A DNA stretch of 64,000 nucleotides from Rhizobium aethiopicum (GCF_900094625.1 NZ_FMAJ01000006.1:62001-126000), one strand, 5' to 3'; positions 37,319 to 46,132 are shown, counted from the stretch's first letter. The notes: generated by a model not told the origin, from the letters alone. Program-made: numbers and translations.

Positions 37319-38656
37319 TTGGCCACCTCCACCTTCGATACGCTCCTGCAGAAGATCGAAACCCGCGCGGCGCGTGCCGGCATTATCGGGCTCGGCTATG
37401 TCGGCCTGCCGCTGGCGATCGCGGTGGCGCGCAGCGGCTTTGCGGTCACCGGCTTCGACATCGATCCCGGCAAGATGGTGGCGCTCGAAGCCCGCCGCTC
37501 CTATATCGACGCCGTCAGCAACGAGGCGCTTGCAACCGAGATCGAGGCGGGCCGGTTCCAGGCGACCACCGATTTCGTCGGCCTTGCCGAATGCGATATC
37601 ATCATCATCTGCGTGCCGACGCCGCTGACCAAACATCGCGATCCCGACCTTTCTTTCGTCGAGACGACGTCGCGTTCGATCGCTGAGCACCTGCGCCCCG
37701 GCCAGCTCGTCGCGCTGGAATCCACCACCTATCCCGGAACCACAGACGATATCGTCAAGGTCATTCTCGAAGGCACCGGCCTCAAATCCGGCGCGGATTT
37801 TTTCGTCGGCTTCTCGCCGGAGCGCGAGGACCCCGGCAATCAGCATTACCACACCGCCACCATCCCGAAGGTCGTCGCCGGCGACGGCGCGGAAGCGCTG
37901 GCTCTGATGAAGGCCTTCTACGGTGCGGCAGTGTCGACCGTCGTTCCGGTCTCCTCGAATGCGACGGCCGAGGCCGTCAAGCTTACCGAAAACATTTTCC
38001 GTTCGGTCAACATCGCCCTCGTCAACGAGTTGAAGACCGTCTACGCGGCGATGGGCATCGACGTCTGGGAAGTGATCGAGGCGGCCAAGACCAAGCCCTT
38101 CGGTTACATGCCCTTCTATCCCGGCCCGGGCCTCGGCGGTCATTGCATCCCGATCGATCCCTTCTACCTCACCTGGAAATCGCGCGAATACGAGCTGCCG
38201 ACCCGCTTCATCGAGCTCGCCGGCGAGATCAATTCGGCGATGCCGCGTTATGTCGTCGGCAAGCTGGCTGAAGCGCTCGACATGCGCGCCGGCAAGGCGC
38301 TGAGCCGCAGCCGTGTGCTGGTGCTCGGGCTCGCCTATAAGAAGAACGTCGCCGATATAAGAGAGAGCCCGTCGCTGCGGCTGATCGAGATCATCGAGGA
38401 ACGAGGCGGCCGGGCCGATTACCACGACCCGTTCGTCGCCGAGATCCCGCCGACGCGTGAGTATCAAGCGCTGAAGGGCCGCAAGTCGGTGACGCTGACG
38501 CCGGAGGCGGTGGCCGGCTACGATGCCGTGCTGGTAGCGACCGACCATGACAGCGTGGATTATGCGGCGCTCGCCAAAACTGCGGCGCTGATCGTAGACA
38601 CCCGCAACGTCTTCAACCGGCTCGGCCTTTCGGCCGATCACATCATCAAGGCTTGA
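37319..38656 (+). CDS. Nucleotide-sugar dehydrogenase (UDP-GlcNAc/UDP-Glc 6-dehydrogenase type)
   Basis: A 445-residue enzyme that oxidises C6 of a UDP-hexose twice to the uronic acid with NAD. The NAD site is GIIGLGYVGLPLA (21-33), the catalytic Cys276 lies in GPGLGGHCIPIDPF, and FSPEREDPGN is the version seen in WbpA/WecC-type UDP-N-acetylhexosamine dehydrogenases rather than UDP-glucose enzymes. The TTG start has GGAAAG upstream and begins the conserved frame; there is no better ATG. It stands alone. The product would feed polysaccharide synthesis; no dedicated transferase is adjacent. It overlaps the convergent DUF3095 gene by 11 bp at the stop codons. Confidence 0.9.
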   Translation: MATSTFDTLLQKIETRAARAGIIGLGYVGLPLAIAVARSGFAVTGFDIDPGKMVALEARRSYIDAVSNEALATEIEAGRFQATTDFVGLAECDIIIICVPTPLTKHRDPDLSFVETTSRSIAEHLRPGQLVALESTTYPGTTDDIVKVILEGTGLKSGADFFVGFSPEREDPGNQHYHTATIPKVVAGDGAEALALMKAFYGAAVSTVVPVSSNATAEAVKLTENIFRSVNIALVNELKTVYAAMGIDVWEVIEAAKTKPFGYMPFYPGPGLGGHCIPIDPFYLTWKSREYELPTRFIELAGEINSAMPRYVVGKLAEALDMRAGKALSRSRVLVLGLAYKKNVADIRESPSLRLIEIIEERGGRADYHDPFVAEIPPTREYQALKGRKSVTLTPEAVAGYDAVLVATDHDSVDYAALAKTAALIVDTRNVFNRLGLSADHIIKA

Positions 38657-39821
38657 CCGAAACGGCCGAAAGCGATTTGCCGGTCATCCGGCTGGCGGCG
38701 ACGGCATAGCCGCCTGATGCGCCATCGATGAAATGCATGTGGTCGCGCGAGATCGGCGTCGGCACGAAGCAGGTCATCAGCGCCGAGGCCTGGCGATGCA
38801 GGCCGTAGCGGGCAATGCCCTTGGCCCGCGCTTCTTCCAGCAGCGTCTCGATCCGTTTCAAGCGGCCGGCGTCGACATCGACCGTCATCTTCAGCCCGTC
38901 GTCGAACTTGCGGAAATCGGAATTGCCGGCGACGTCGCCCTTGTAGCGGCGCGCATCGAAGCGGCCGAGCGGAATGCCGAGCTTGTAGCAGAGAACGGTG
39001 ATGGCGAGCTGCAGAAAGATGATGAGTTTCTGCCGCAGCCGCCTACCGGCCGGCGCGGTGGCCTTGGCCTCGCGATTGATGCCCTTCAGCGAGAAGGCGA
39101 ATTTCGGGCCATCGGCCGGCACCGGGTGGCTGCCGCGGTTCTGCTCGGCGGTGATGGCGACGATACCGTTGACGAGATCGCGGAACTCTTCGCCCGGCCG
39201 GCCTTCGCCGGGCACGGCGATGATCGAGACGATCTCGCCATTCTCGGCTTCGATCGGGCTCCAGCGGCAGGAAAGGCCGGAAAGATCCGGCCGCGTTCCC
39301 GGCGCGGCGCGGTCGAGGCCGTAGCGGCCAAGCTTCATCTGTCGTTCCGCCCAGCTCGTGCCGCCGCCCCAGAACATCGCGTAGGTGACATGCGGACTTG
39401 CGGAATAGCGCGCGACACGCACGTCGAGCCCCTCTGCGCGGGTATCGGCGACCGGCACGATGGCGATGCGCAGCATCAGACCGAGATCCTCCTCGACCCA
39501 GACCTGCACCGCGGCGAGCGCGTCGCGCGCCGTCTTCTCCAGCGAACCCGGCAGCGCGATCAGCGCCCCGTCGCCGCCAAAGACGAAGGGGTAGTCGCCC
39601 TGACCGACGGCATTCAGCACAGCCGATATGACGCTGGCGCCGGCCATGTTGACGTCCTTGTAGCGGCCGCCGGCGATCGCCTGCGTCGAGCCGACGATAT
39701 CGGCAAGCGCCAGCACCCATCCCTCGGGCAGCGGCCGGTAGTTGCCGGCATCGGTCACGCCCTCGAAAGCGCTGAAGAGCGGCACGGTGGCAAAAAATTC
39801 TTCGTCGGTCACAATTGTCAT
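38646..39821 (-). CDS. DUF3095 protein with cyclase-like motifs
   Basis: A 391-residue protein of the DUF3095 family, function unknown. Residues 20-110 contain WVLALADIVGSTQAI and YPFVFGGDGALIALPG, which echo the two metal-binding Asp motifs of class III cyclases (D-I-x-G-ST ... GGDG). The remainder has no recognised catalytic residues. No signal peptide or clear membrane segment, apart from a moderately hydrophobic LIIFLQLAITVLCYKLGIPLG stretch. The ATG at 39821 is preferred over 39872 because the DUF begins near TDEEFFATVPLF; its ribosome site is weak. It is tail-to-tail with the sugar dehydrogenase, overlapping by 11 bp. Confidence 0.78.
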   Translation of the reverse strand: MTIVTDEEFFATVPLFSAFEGVTDAGNYRPLPEGWVLALADIVGSTQAIAGGRYKDVNMAGASVISAVLNAVGQGDYPFVFGGDGALIALPGSLEKTARDALAAVQVWVEEDLGLMLRIAIVPVADTRAEGLDVRVARYSASPHVTYAMFWGGGTSWAERQMKLGRYGLDRAAPGTRPDLSGLSCRWSPIEAENGEIVSIIAVPGEGRPGEEFRDLVNGIVAITAEQNRGSHPVPADGPKFAFSLKGINREAKATAPAGRRLRQKLIIFLQLAITVLCYKLGIPLGRFDARRYKGDVAGNSDFRKFDDGLKMTVDVDAGRLKRIETLLEEARAKGIARYGLHRQASALMTCFVPTPISRDHMHFIDGASGGYAVAASRMTGKSLSAVSVKP

Positions 39822-39945
39822 GTCAATGAGCTTAGCACAGACCCATGTCGCTGCTGCAACGCCAATTCCCACTTACGGCAATCGACTTGGCAAGGTTTCA
39901 TGTGTTAGCACGCGCTCACGATTTTCATCACGGATACGGATTTCG

Positions 39946-40425
39946 ATGAGCCGCCTCGACAGCTTCATTCGCCGGTTGACGGCCCAACGCGACATTCTGA
40001 ACGCAATCACCGATCTGGTCGAAGACATCGAGGGGCCGGTGCTGGAGTTCGGCCTCGGCAACGGCCGCACCTATGATCACCTGCGCGAAAAATTTATGGG
40101 CCGCCGCATCATCGCCTTCGACTGGGAAGTCCGCTCCTATTCGGCCTCGACCCCGGAGCCGGAAGACATGGTCACCGGCAATATTCGCGACTCCGGCCAG
40201 GCCTTCCTCGGCATCGGCGCGGCCCTCGCCCATGCCGATATTGGTACCGGCCATGACGAGATCGACGCGGTAACGCTGACCTGGCTGCCGCAACTGATGG
40301 CCGGCGTGCTCGCCCCGAACGGGATCGCCGTCAGCGGTCTGCCGCTGGAGCATCCGGAGCTCACGGCGCTGCCGCTGCCCGATGGAATCAAGGAAGGGCG
40401 GTATTTTCTGTATCGGAGGGTGTGA
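39946..40425 (+). CDS. Class I SAM-dependent methyltransferase (Methyltransf_17-like)
   Basis: A 159-residue small methyltransferase. Motif I is LEFGLGNGRTYDHLR (residues about 33-47), and AFDWEVRSY follows as the acidic motif II loop. The fold is short, without an obvious substrate-recognition insert, as in the rhizobial Methyltransf_17 family. Target unknown. The ATG at 39946 is used; the frame extends upstream to 39742 over the divergent gene's leader and is not credible. It is divergent from the DUF3095 gene. Confidence 0.77.
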   Translation: MSRLDSFIRRLTAQRDILNAITDLVEDIEGPVLEFGLGNGRTYDHLREKFMGRRIIAFDWEVRSYSASTPEPEDMVTGNIRDSGQAFLGIGAALAHADIGTGHDEIDAVTLTWLPQLMAGVLAPNGIAVSGLPLEHPELTALPLPDGIKEGRYFLYRRV

Positions 40426-40550
40426 GCGTTGGTGCCTTGCGCGGAACCGTGATGCCTCCTCAGGCCTTTAGTCGTGTGCCAGCAGCCGAGGCGGTTAGGG
40501 CGTCCTCAGAGATGCCGGCTATTTCGGCTGTCGTTGAACATAATCCCCGC

Positions 40551-41006
40551 TCACGAGGCGCAGGAATAAGCCGCAGCCGAGCGCGCCGTCATTTTTGCCT
40601 CGAACTCGGCCGCGATTTTTTCCAGCGTCACACCGCCCAGCCGTCTCAGCAGCAGGGCCTCAGCCTTCTTCATCGCGTCTGCCAGCACGGCATTCACCGC
40701 CTGCTCGACCAGACATTGCGGCTGATCGTCGGCGGGGCCGATGGCGAACAGGTGGGGTTCGCCGAGCGCGTTGTAGACGTCGAGCAAGGTGATCTCTGAC
40801 AAAGGCCGCGCCAGCCTCCAGCCGCCGCCATGGCCTTTTTCCGAGCGCACATAGCCCTCCTCGCGAAGCCCGGCCATGGTGCGGCGGACGACGACGGGAT
40901 TGGTGTTCAGCATCTTCGCAATCATTTCGGAGGTCGCCGCATCCTGATGCCGATCCATGTGGATCAGCACGTGCAGCATGCGAGAAAGGCGGCTGTCGTT
41001 GCGCAT
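40551..41006 (-). CDS. Rrf2-family transcriptional regulator
   Basis: A 151-residue winged-helix regulator of the Rrf2 family: RLSRMLHVLIHMDR, then SEMIAKMLNTNPVVVRRTMAGLREEGYVRSEKG and GGGWRLAR. The three-cysteine Fe-S ligand set of IscR/NsrR is absent. Single cysteines occur in QPQCLVEQ and at the C-terminus, so thiol sensing is possible. The start at 41006 matches the family; 41069 is an unlikely extension through the promoter. It is divergent from a thioredoxin-reductase-like gene, probably its target. Confidence 0.88.
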   Translation of the reverse strand: MRNDSRLSRMLHVLIHMDRHQDAATSEMIAKMLNTNPVVVRRTMAGLREEGYVRSEKGHGGGWRLARPLSEITLLDVYNALGEPHLFAIGPADDQPQCLVEQAVNAVLADAMKKAEALLLRRLGGVTLEKIAAEFEAKMTARSAAAYSCAS

Positions 41007-41033
41007 GGTTCTATCCTGTCGATCGAGCGCGCA

Positions 41034-41103
41034 ATTATCACAAGTAATTTGTAACAAGACAAGTGACATGAGTATTGACGGCGATTTTCATGTAACTTAT
41101 GTT
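41034..41103. promoter_or_regulatory. Divergent promoters of the Rrf2 gene and the oxidoreductase gene
   Basis: For the oxidoreductase, TTGACG (41075-41080) and TATGTT (41098-41103) are 17 bp apart. For the Rrf2 gene on the minus strand, TTGTCT (41062-41057) and GATAAT (41039-41034) are also 17 bp apart. A 13-bp near-dyad ACAAGTAATTTGT (41040-41052) lies between the -35 and -10 of the Rrf2 promoter and may be the operator for autoregulation. Confidence 0.55.
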
Positions 41104-41137
41104 GATTCATGAGAGGCAATGTTCAAGGAGTGATCGC

Positions 41138-42043
41138 ATGTCCTACGAAGTCATCGTCATCGGCGGCAATTTTGCCGGCCTGTCGGCAGCCATGCAGCTC
41201 ACCCGGGCGCGACGGCGGGTTCTGCTCGTCGATGCGGGCAAACCGCGAAACCGGTTTTCGCTCGCCTCGCACGGTTTCCTCGGCCAGGACGGCCAGGCGC
41301 CGGCGGCTATCATGGGTGAGGGGAAGAGGCAGCTTTCGCTTTATCCGAACATAACGCTGCGCGACGGCAAGGTTATCCGCGCCCAGAAGGAGGGCGAGGA
41401 ATTCACAATCGCCATCGAAGGCGGCGGTGAAGAACGCGCTGACCGCCTCATTCTCGCAACCGGCGTCAGCGACACGCTGCCCGACATCCCCGGTCTCAGG
41501 GAGCGCTGGGGTCGCTCGGCGCTGCACTGCCCCTATTGCCATGGCTTCGAGGTGAGCGGCGGCGAGCTCGGCGTCCTCGCAAACCATCCGCATTCGGCCC
41601 ATTCCGCCATGATGATCCCGGACTGGGGCGCGACGACCTTTTTCACCCAGAGCCTGTTCGAGCCCGATGAAGAGCAGCTGGCACGGCTCACCGCCCGCGG
41701 CGTACGCATCGAACGCAGCCCTGTCGTGGAGCTATTGGGCGACAGCCCGAAACTCCAAGCGGTGCGCCTCGCCGATGGCCGTACCGTGCCGGTCGACGCC
41801 ATATTCGTCGCGCCGAAAACGGCGATGGCAAGCCCTATTGCCGAACAGCTCGGCTGCGCCTTCGATGACGGTCCGTTCGGGCCGGTCATCCGCACCGGCG
41901 AAAACAAGGAGACCAGCGTCAAGGGCGTCTTCGCCGCCGGCGATGCTGCAAGTTCAATGCACAATGCCACACTCGCCTCCGCCTCGGGCGTGCTCGCCGG
42001 CGTGCATTGCCATCAGTCGCTGGTGATGCCGCCGGCCGGATAG
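41138..42043 (+). CDS. Thioredoxin-reductase-like NAD(P)/FAD oxidoreductase
   Basis: A 301-residue flavoprotein. The FAD-binding motif GGNFAGLSAAMQ is at the N-terminus; the C-terminal FAD segment GVFAAGDAASS is also present. The central motif is HCPYCHGFE, where true thioredoxin reductases have CATC; CPYC keeps two cysteines. Such proteins reduce disulfides or other acceptors with NAD(P)H and often pair with Rrf2 regulators in stress responses. The ATG at 41138 has AAGGAG at a suitable distance. Physiological substrate unknown. Confidence 0.85.
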   Translation: MSYEVIVIGGNFAGLSAAMQLTRARRRVLLVDAGKPRNRFSLASHGFLGQDGQAPAAIMGEGKRQLSLYPNITLRDGKVIRAQKEGEEFTIAIEGGGEERADRLILATGVSDTLPDIPGLRERWGRSALHCPYCHGFEVSGGELGVLANHPHSAHSAMMIPDWGATTFFTQSLFEPDEEQLARLTARGVRIERSPVVELLGDSPKLQAVRLADGRTVPVDAIFVAPKTAMASPIAEQLGCAFDDGPFGPVIRTGENKETSVKGVFAAGDAASSMHNATLASASGVLAGVHCHQSLVMPPAG

Positions 42044-42207
42044 GCGCTTGCGACGGCGTCCGAACAGCAACCCAACACGGTTTTAGCAGGAGACTTGTTG
42101 CAATTTTTACGTTTGAATTGTAGCTGTCTCCATCGGCACTACTACCAGCGGCAAGACGGCTTCGGAACCTACGGCGCCTACCGCAGGCAGAAATGGGGAC
42201 ATTGCAA

Positions 42208-42644
42208 ATGGGTTTTCTGAAGCCGTTCGAACAGTCTTGAAATATGTGACATTTTCCGGCAGGGCTTCCCGATCGGAGTATTGGTGGTTCATGCTCTTCT
42301 ATTTGCTGGCGCTGTTCCCACTAGCAATTCTGACCTTTATACTCGCCTTCGCCACCAGCGGGGGTGGAGCGCCGTCGCCGGTTCATTATACCGTGGTGAT
42401 CTGGATGGTGTTCACACTCACAATCTTTTTACCGCTGGTATCTCTACAGGTTCGCCGCTTCCATGATCGCAACATTTCCGGCTGGTGGTATCTCGCGCTG
42501 TTTATCGTGAGCTATGTTCCCTATCTAGCTTTCGTCACAGTCCCGGCGATTATTGTGATTTCCATACTTCCGGGCACGGTAGGGCCGAACAAGTTCGGGC
42601 CGGATCCCTTGCATCCCGAAGCGCGCGCAGCGGCCTTTGCCTAG
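42208..42644 (+). pseudogene. DUF805 membrane protein with a disrupted or unclear start
   Basis: The frame from 42237 (TTG) to 42644 encodes a DUF805 membrane protein of about 135 residues with three or four helices and the family motifs YVTFSGRASRSEYWWF and RRFHDRNISGWW. Upstream in the same frame lies EAVRTVL, which belongs to the domain, but no ATG or GTG precedes it in that frame. An ATG at 42208 with GGGGAC before it reads MGFLKPFEQ then stops; one extra T in the TTTT run (42213-42216) would join it as MGFSEAVRTVL. This suggests a 1-base deletion. Alternatives are a TTG start at 42237 or a longer N-terminus with a rare ATC/ATT start. Function of DUF805 is unknown. Confidence 0.6.
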
Positions 42645-42810
42645 AGCATGCCGATCCGCAACGCCAGACCGCTGGCTCTTTCGCTCGCATTAGATGAAGA
42701 ATCGCGCCTTCGACCGAATTCCGAAACTAGTGGTTTTGGGGTGCAGCAAATTGGCTTAGGAATTCGCAGGTTTGTATCGCGACCGCAGATTCCGATATAG
42801 GGATATAGTA

Positions 42811-43140
42811 ATGAAACTGCGAATTCTTGGCGCTTTGGCGCTTCTTCTTTCGGTTACTGGGCATGTTCAAGCCGGCGATCGCACAACAGTAGCCATGTTC
42901 TTTCGTGACGTGACGAAGTCGACATGCGGTTTCAAGATGACGCCAGAATCGGCAATCAAAGCTGCAGCCACTCTTGGAATGTCAGATCTTGTCGGCGAGC
43001 CAGTGCTTTCGGCGGTGTTTGCAGTTTGTGAAGAGGTAAAAAAGGGAAACAAAGGCAAAACCATCGAGATCCGGGCTCCCGACAACCGCAAAGTGATGCG
43101 GAAGGTCGTCCTTGAAAGGGCCAAGTGGTGGCAAGCATGA
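42811..43140 (+). CDS. Small secreted protein of unknown function
   Basis: A 109-residue protein with a signal peptide (KLRILGALALLLSVTGHVQA, cleavage after QAGD or nearby) and a mature part of about 88 residues. Two cysteines (KSTCGF, FAVCEE) could form a disulfide. No family is recognised. The base composition around it (42.0-43.3 kb) is less GC-rich than flanking genes, suggesting acquisition. The start at 42811 is chosen because it begins the signal peptide; the ribosome site is weak. A possible 53-codon frame overlaps its stop (43137-43298) but has no support. Confidence 0.6.
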   Translation: MKLRILGALALLLSVTGHVQAGDRTTVAMFFRDVTKSTCGFKMTPESAIKAAATLGMSDLVGEPVLSAVFAVCEEVKKGNKGKTIEIRAPDNRKVMRKVVLERAKWWQA

Positions 43141-43270
43141 TGCCGAATTCATCGTCGGCAGCGAAGGTGTGGTTCTGGACACCGCGTTGGAGACACGCTG
43201 AGAAGGCTCTAGCGCGGAATCCGTTGCTCCGACATGGCGTGCCGCCAACGATCAGCTTTCAGGATATACG

Positions 43271-44149
43271 CTACGGCAAAAACAGCACATTGTACTGATC
43301 GAACTCATCCGGCAGATCCCGCACCTTCATCTCCTCCTCACGGTCCTCGAAGAGCACGAGACAATCCTCGTAGAAGCCCGACAGCATCGCTATGAAGGTT
43401 TTCGTTCCCTCCGGCCCGTAGAAGAGCGGCGTGAACTCCATGTAAAGCGGCACGCGGCGGGCAAGCAGCGGCTGCATCGAGCGGCAGGCGACCGGCTCGT
43501 AGCCTTCGATATCCATCCAGACGAGGCCGATGGCGGCCGGGTCGATGGAAAGACCGGCGAGAATTTCGGAGACCGGCTTCACCGGTACGCTGATCTTCCT
43601 GTCGCTCGGGCTCTGGCGGATTGCGCTGCTCTTACCGTGATTGTTGAGGTTGAGGAAAAAGTCGATCTCGCCTTCGTGCTCGCCGGCGGCGCAGTTGACG
43701 AGCCGGACCTTGTCCTCCAGCCGGTTCTGGCGGATGTTGAGTTCAAGCAGCCGAAAATTGCGCGGATCGGGCTCGACGCTGACGATCTTGATGTAATCGC
43801 CACTCAGGGCGAAATAGACCGTCTGGGTGCCGATATTGCCGCCGATCTCGAGCAGCGTCGCGTCCTTTCTGAGAAGACCACGCTCGCGCAGGATGACGAT
43901 CAGCCGGTCGACGGCGTCGCGCTCGAAATGGCCCTTCCGGAAGACCTTGCGCCCAATATAGTCGGCCGGCGAGAAGGTCATCAGATGATCGCCGGCATCG
44001 ACCGTCATCGAGACGACGCGCGGGCCGATATTCTCAATCAGCAGGCGGCGGCCGAAGCGCGTGTTGAAGAAGCGCGAGGCGGCTCTGTTGCGCGCCTTGC
44101 GCAGCCGGCGGCTCCAGTATTTGGCGGTGAGCCACGGCTTGCGGGGCAT
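43271..44149 (-). CDS. FkbM-family methyltransferase
   Basis: A 292-residue SAM-dependent methyltransferase of the FkbM group. Motif I is LLEIGGNIGTQTVYFALSG and the acidic loop is SVEPDPRNFRLLELNI; LVWMDIEGYE is the FkbM hallmark. Such enzymes O-methylate sugars or polyketides. The N-terminal 40 residues are strongly basic. The ATG overlaps the stop of the upstream adenylate cyclase by one base (TAATG), so the two are translationally coupled, an unusual partnership. Substrate unknown. Confidence 0.85.
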   Translation of the reverse strand: MPRKPWLTAKYWSRRLRKARNRAASRFFNTRFGRRLLIENIGPRVVSMTVDAGDHLMTFSPADYIGRKVFRKGHFERDAVDRLIVILRERGLLRKDATLLEIGGNIGTQTVYFALSGDYIKIVSVEPDPRNFRLLELNIRQNRLEDKVRLVNCAAGEHEGEIDFFLNLNNHGKSSAIRQSPSDRKISVPVKPVSEILAGLSIDPAAIGLVWMDIEGYEPVACRSMQPLLARRVPLYMEFTPLFYGPEGTKTFIAMLSGFYEDCLVLFEDREEEMKVRDLPDEFDQYNVLFLP

Positions 44150-45864
44150 TAGTCTGTTCCTTCGAGCGGTTCTGCCGCTTTTTCTCTCGGAATGACATAG
44201 ACTTTCAAGGGCAGGGCGCGGCCGCGCACGCTGATTTCACGACTTTCGATGCCGGAAAGATCGGCGCCGGCAAGCCTGGCCACCGGCTCTGAGAATACGA
44301 TCGCCGCGTCGAATTCCTTCGCCGCACTTTCCAGCCGGCTCGCGACATTCACCGTATCGCCGATCGCCGTCATGCTGCGCACCCGGCCATAACCCATCGT
44401 GCCGACGACGGCCGGGCCGGTATGAATTCCGATGGCGATGCGCAGCGGCAGCGTCAGTTCCTCGGCGAGCTCGGCTGCCAGTTTCTCGATCCCGGCGACG
44501 ATCGTCGCCGCCGCGTCGAGCGCCTGGCGGCAGGCCGCCTCCGGTGCGGCGGTGAGGCCGAAGAGCGCCATGGCGCCGTCGCCGATGAACTTGTCGAGCC
44601 GCCCGCCCGCCTGTTCCACCGCTTTGCCGATGATGGCGAAATAGCGGTTCAGCAGGAAGACGACGTCGAAGGGCAGTCGCGTTTCCGTCAGCGTGGTGAA
44701 ATGACGGATATCGACGAAGAGCACGACGATCTCACGCTCGCGGCCGGGGCTCGTCTCCTGGCTGTTGGCGGGAAGTGCGGTTTCGATGGCCGGCACGAGA
44801 AGAGGCGCGACCGCGACGTCGGCATTCGGCCGAAGCTGGCAGGCGAGCCGGACGTCAGGGCCGGCATTGATGCGCCGCAGCGTCGTCTGTTCCATCTTGT
44901 CGGGGAGCGGCAGATGTTCGTAGTCGCCGAGAATCTGCACCCGGCAGGTCGAGCACTGGCCCTTGCCGCCGCAGACGGAATAATGCGGCAGGCCGCCGAG
45001 TCGGCTCGCTTCCAGCACCGTAAAGCCACGCGGCACGCGGATCACCTCACCGCCCGGATAATGCACCGCCACCTGGTCAAGGCGCTCCTTCAGCCTGCGC
45101 CGGGCGCGGGCGGCAACGACGGCGAGAAGCGAGACCGAGAAGGCGCCGTAGAGCCCGGCGCGCACCATGGCGATCTGGCTGCGGATCTCGGGGTCGGTCA
45201 GATAGTGGGCGTTGAGGTTCACCTCATAAGGATTGGTCGTCAGCTGATAGGAGGGGTCGGCCAGCGTGCGGCCCATCTGGACGAAGCCGAGAAGCGAGAG
45301 CACCGGTATGAGGATCGCCAGCGCGAGCAGCAGCGCCGAGAGATCGGCGTACCACGCGCGGTAGCGCAGCCAGAAATGGATGCCGATACAGCCGTGAATC
45401 CAGACCGCAAGGACGGCGAGAGCCTGCCGCATGCCTGTCGACGGCGACTTGATCCATTGCAGCTCGACTATCGTCTCGTAATCGTCGATATAGCCGTAGA
45501 GTTCATGGGCAATGCGTGTGCCGATGACGTGATCGATCAGAAGCAGCGGGATCAGCAGCCCAAGCACGATCTGCGCCGTTTCCCCTTTTGGCATGACCAG
45601 GCTGCGGCGCATATAGATGGCGCGCAGCACCAGCGCCATATGGATCAGCACCGAGGCGTAGAAGAGCGTGGTGCCGACCGGATTGCGCCAGACGGCCATG
45701 AAAAGATGACGGGCCTTGTCGGTGGCGGCGAGCGAAATCAGCCCCAGCGCATGGTTCGACAGATGCAATAGGACGAAGACGAAGATGACGAGGCCGGAGC
45801 CGAGCCTTGCCCTTCTTATCGAGCGTTCCGAAAAAATCCTTGTGGCCGAGACCGTCGTCATCAT
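44149..45864 (-). CDS. Membrane adenylate cyclase with six helices and [2Fe-2S] domain (CyaC-like)
   Basis: A 571-residue protein with three parts. Residues 20-255 are a hexahelical membrane anchor with several His in helices (34, 38, 75, 112, 120, 157, 163), like succinate-dehydrogenase-type diheme anchors. Residues 265-355 are a plant-type ferredoxin with Cys 298, 304, 307 and 342. Residues 375-560 are a class III cyclase with metal Asp 385 and 429, substrate Lys425 and Asp503, and transition-state Asn506 and Arg510, so it should be an active adenylate cyclase. The layout resembles the redox/quinone-responsive CyaC of Sinorhizobium. The start is one of two adjacent ATGs (45864/45861). It is coupled to an FkbM methyltransferase. 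Confidence 0.87.
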   Translation of the reverse strand: MMTTVSATRIFSERSIRRARLGSGLVIFVFVLLHLSNHALGLISLAATDKARHLFMAVWRNPVGTTLFYASVLIHMALVLRAIYMRRSLVMPKGETAQIVLGLLIPLLLIDHVIGTRIAHELYGYIDDYETIVELQWIKSPSTGMRQALAVLAVWIHGCIGIHFWLRYRAWYADLSALLLALAILIPVLSLLGFVQMGRTLADPSYQLTTNPYEVNLNAHYLTDPEIRSQIAMVRAGLYGAFSVSLLAVVAARARRRLKERLDQVAVHYPGGEVIRVPRGFTVLEASRLGGLPHYSVCGGKGQCSTCRVQILGDYEHLPLPDKMEQTTLRRINAGPDVRLACQLRPNADVAVAPLLVPAIETALPANSQETSPGREREIVVLFVDIRHFTTLTETRLPFDVVFLLNRYFAIIGKAVEQAGGRLDKFIGDGAMALFGLTAAPEAACRQALDAAATIVAGIEKLAAELAEELTLPLRIAIGIHTGPAVVGTMGYGRVRSMTAIGDTVNVASRLESAAKEFDAAIVFSEPVARLAGADLSGIESREISVRGRALPLKVYVIPREKAAEPLEGTD

Positions 45865-46132
45865 TCCCGTTCTTGTCGATATCAGTTGGGGCCCATAGAG
45901 ATCGGGAAAAGGCGGAATTGCTTCTATTGCGATCACATTCCATATGCTTATGCGCAAGTTTTCGGCAAAGCAGCAATAACGGATTTTTCGCCGTCGGACA
46001 CGATGGCTGCAAACCATGTGTGACTTTAGTGCGGCGTCATGCTTCATCCGGCTGATTTGATTATGAATTCGAGTTATCTATGATTGCCCCTGAATGCCGA
46101 TTGAAAACGGTGTGTCTACCTGAGGGATGCGA

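Noticed and set aside
43137..43298. A 53-codon frame overlapping the stop of the small secreted protein (ATGA)
   Set aside because: No family, odd codon use, and it runs into the end of the convergent FkbM gene; overlap alone is not enough.
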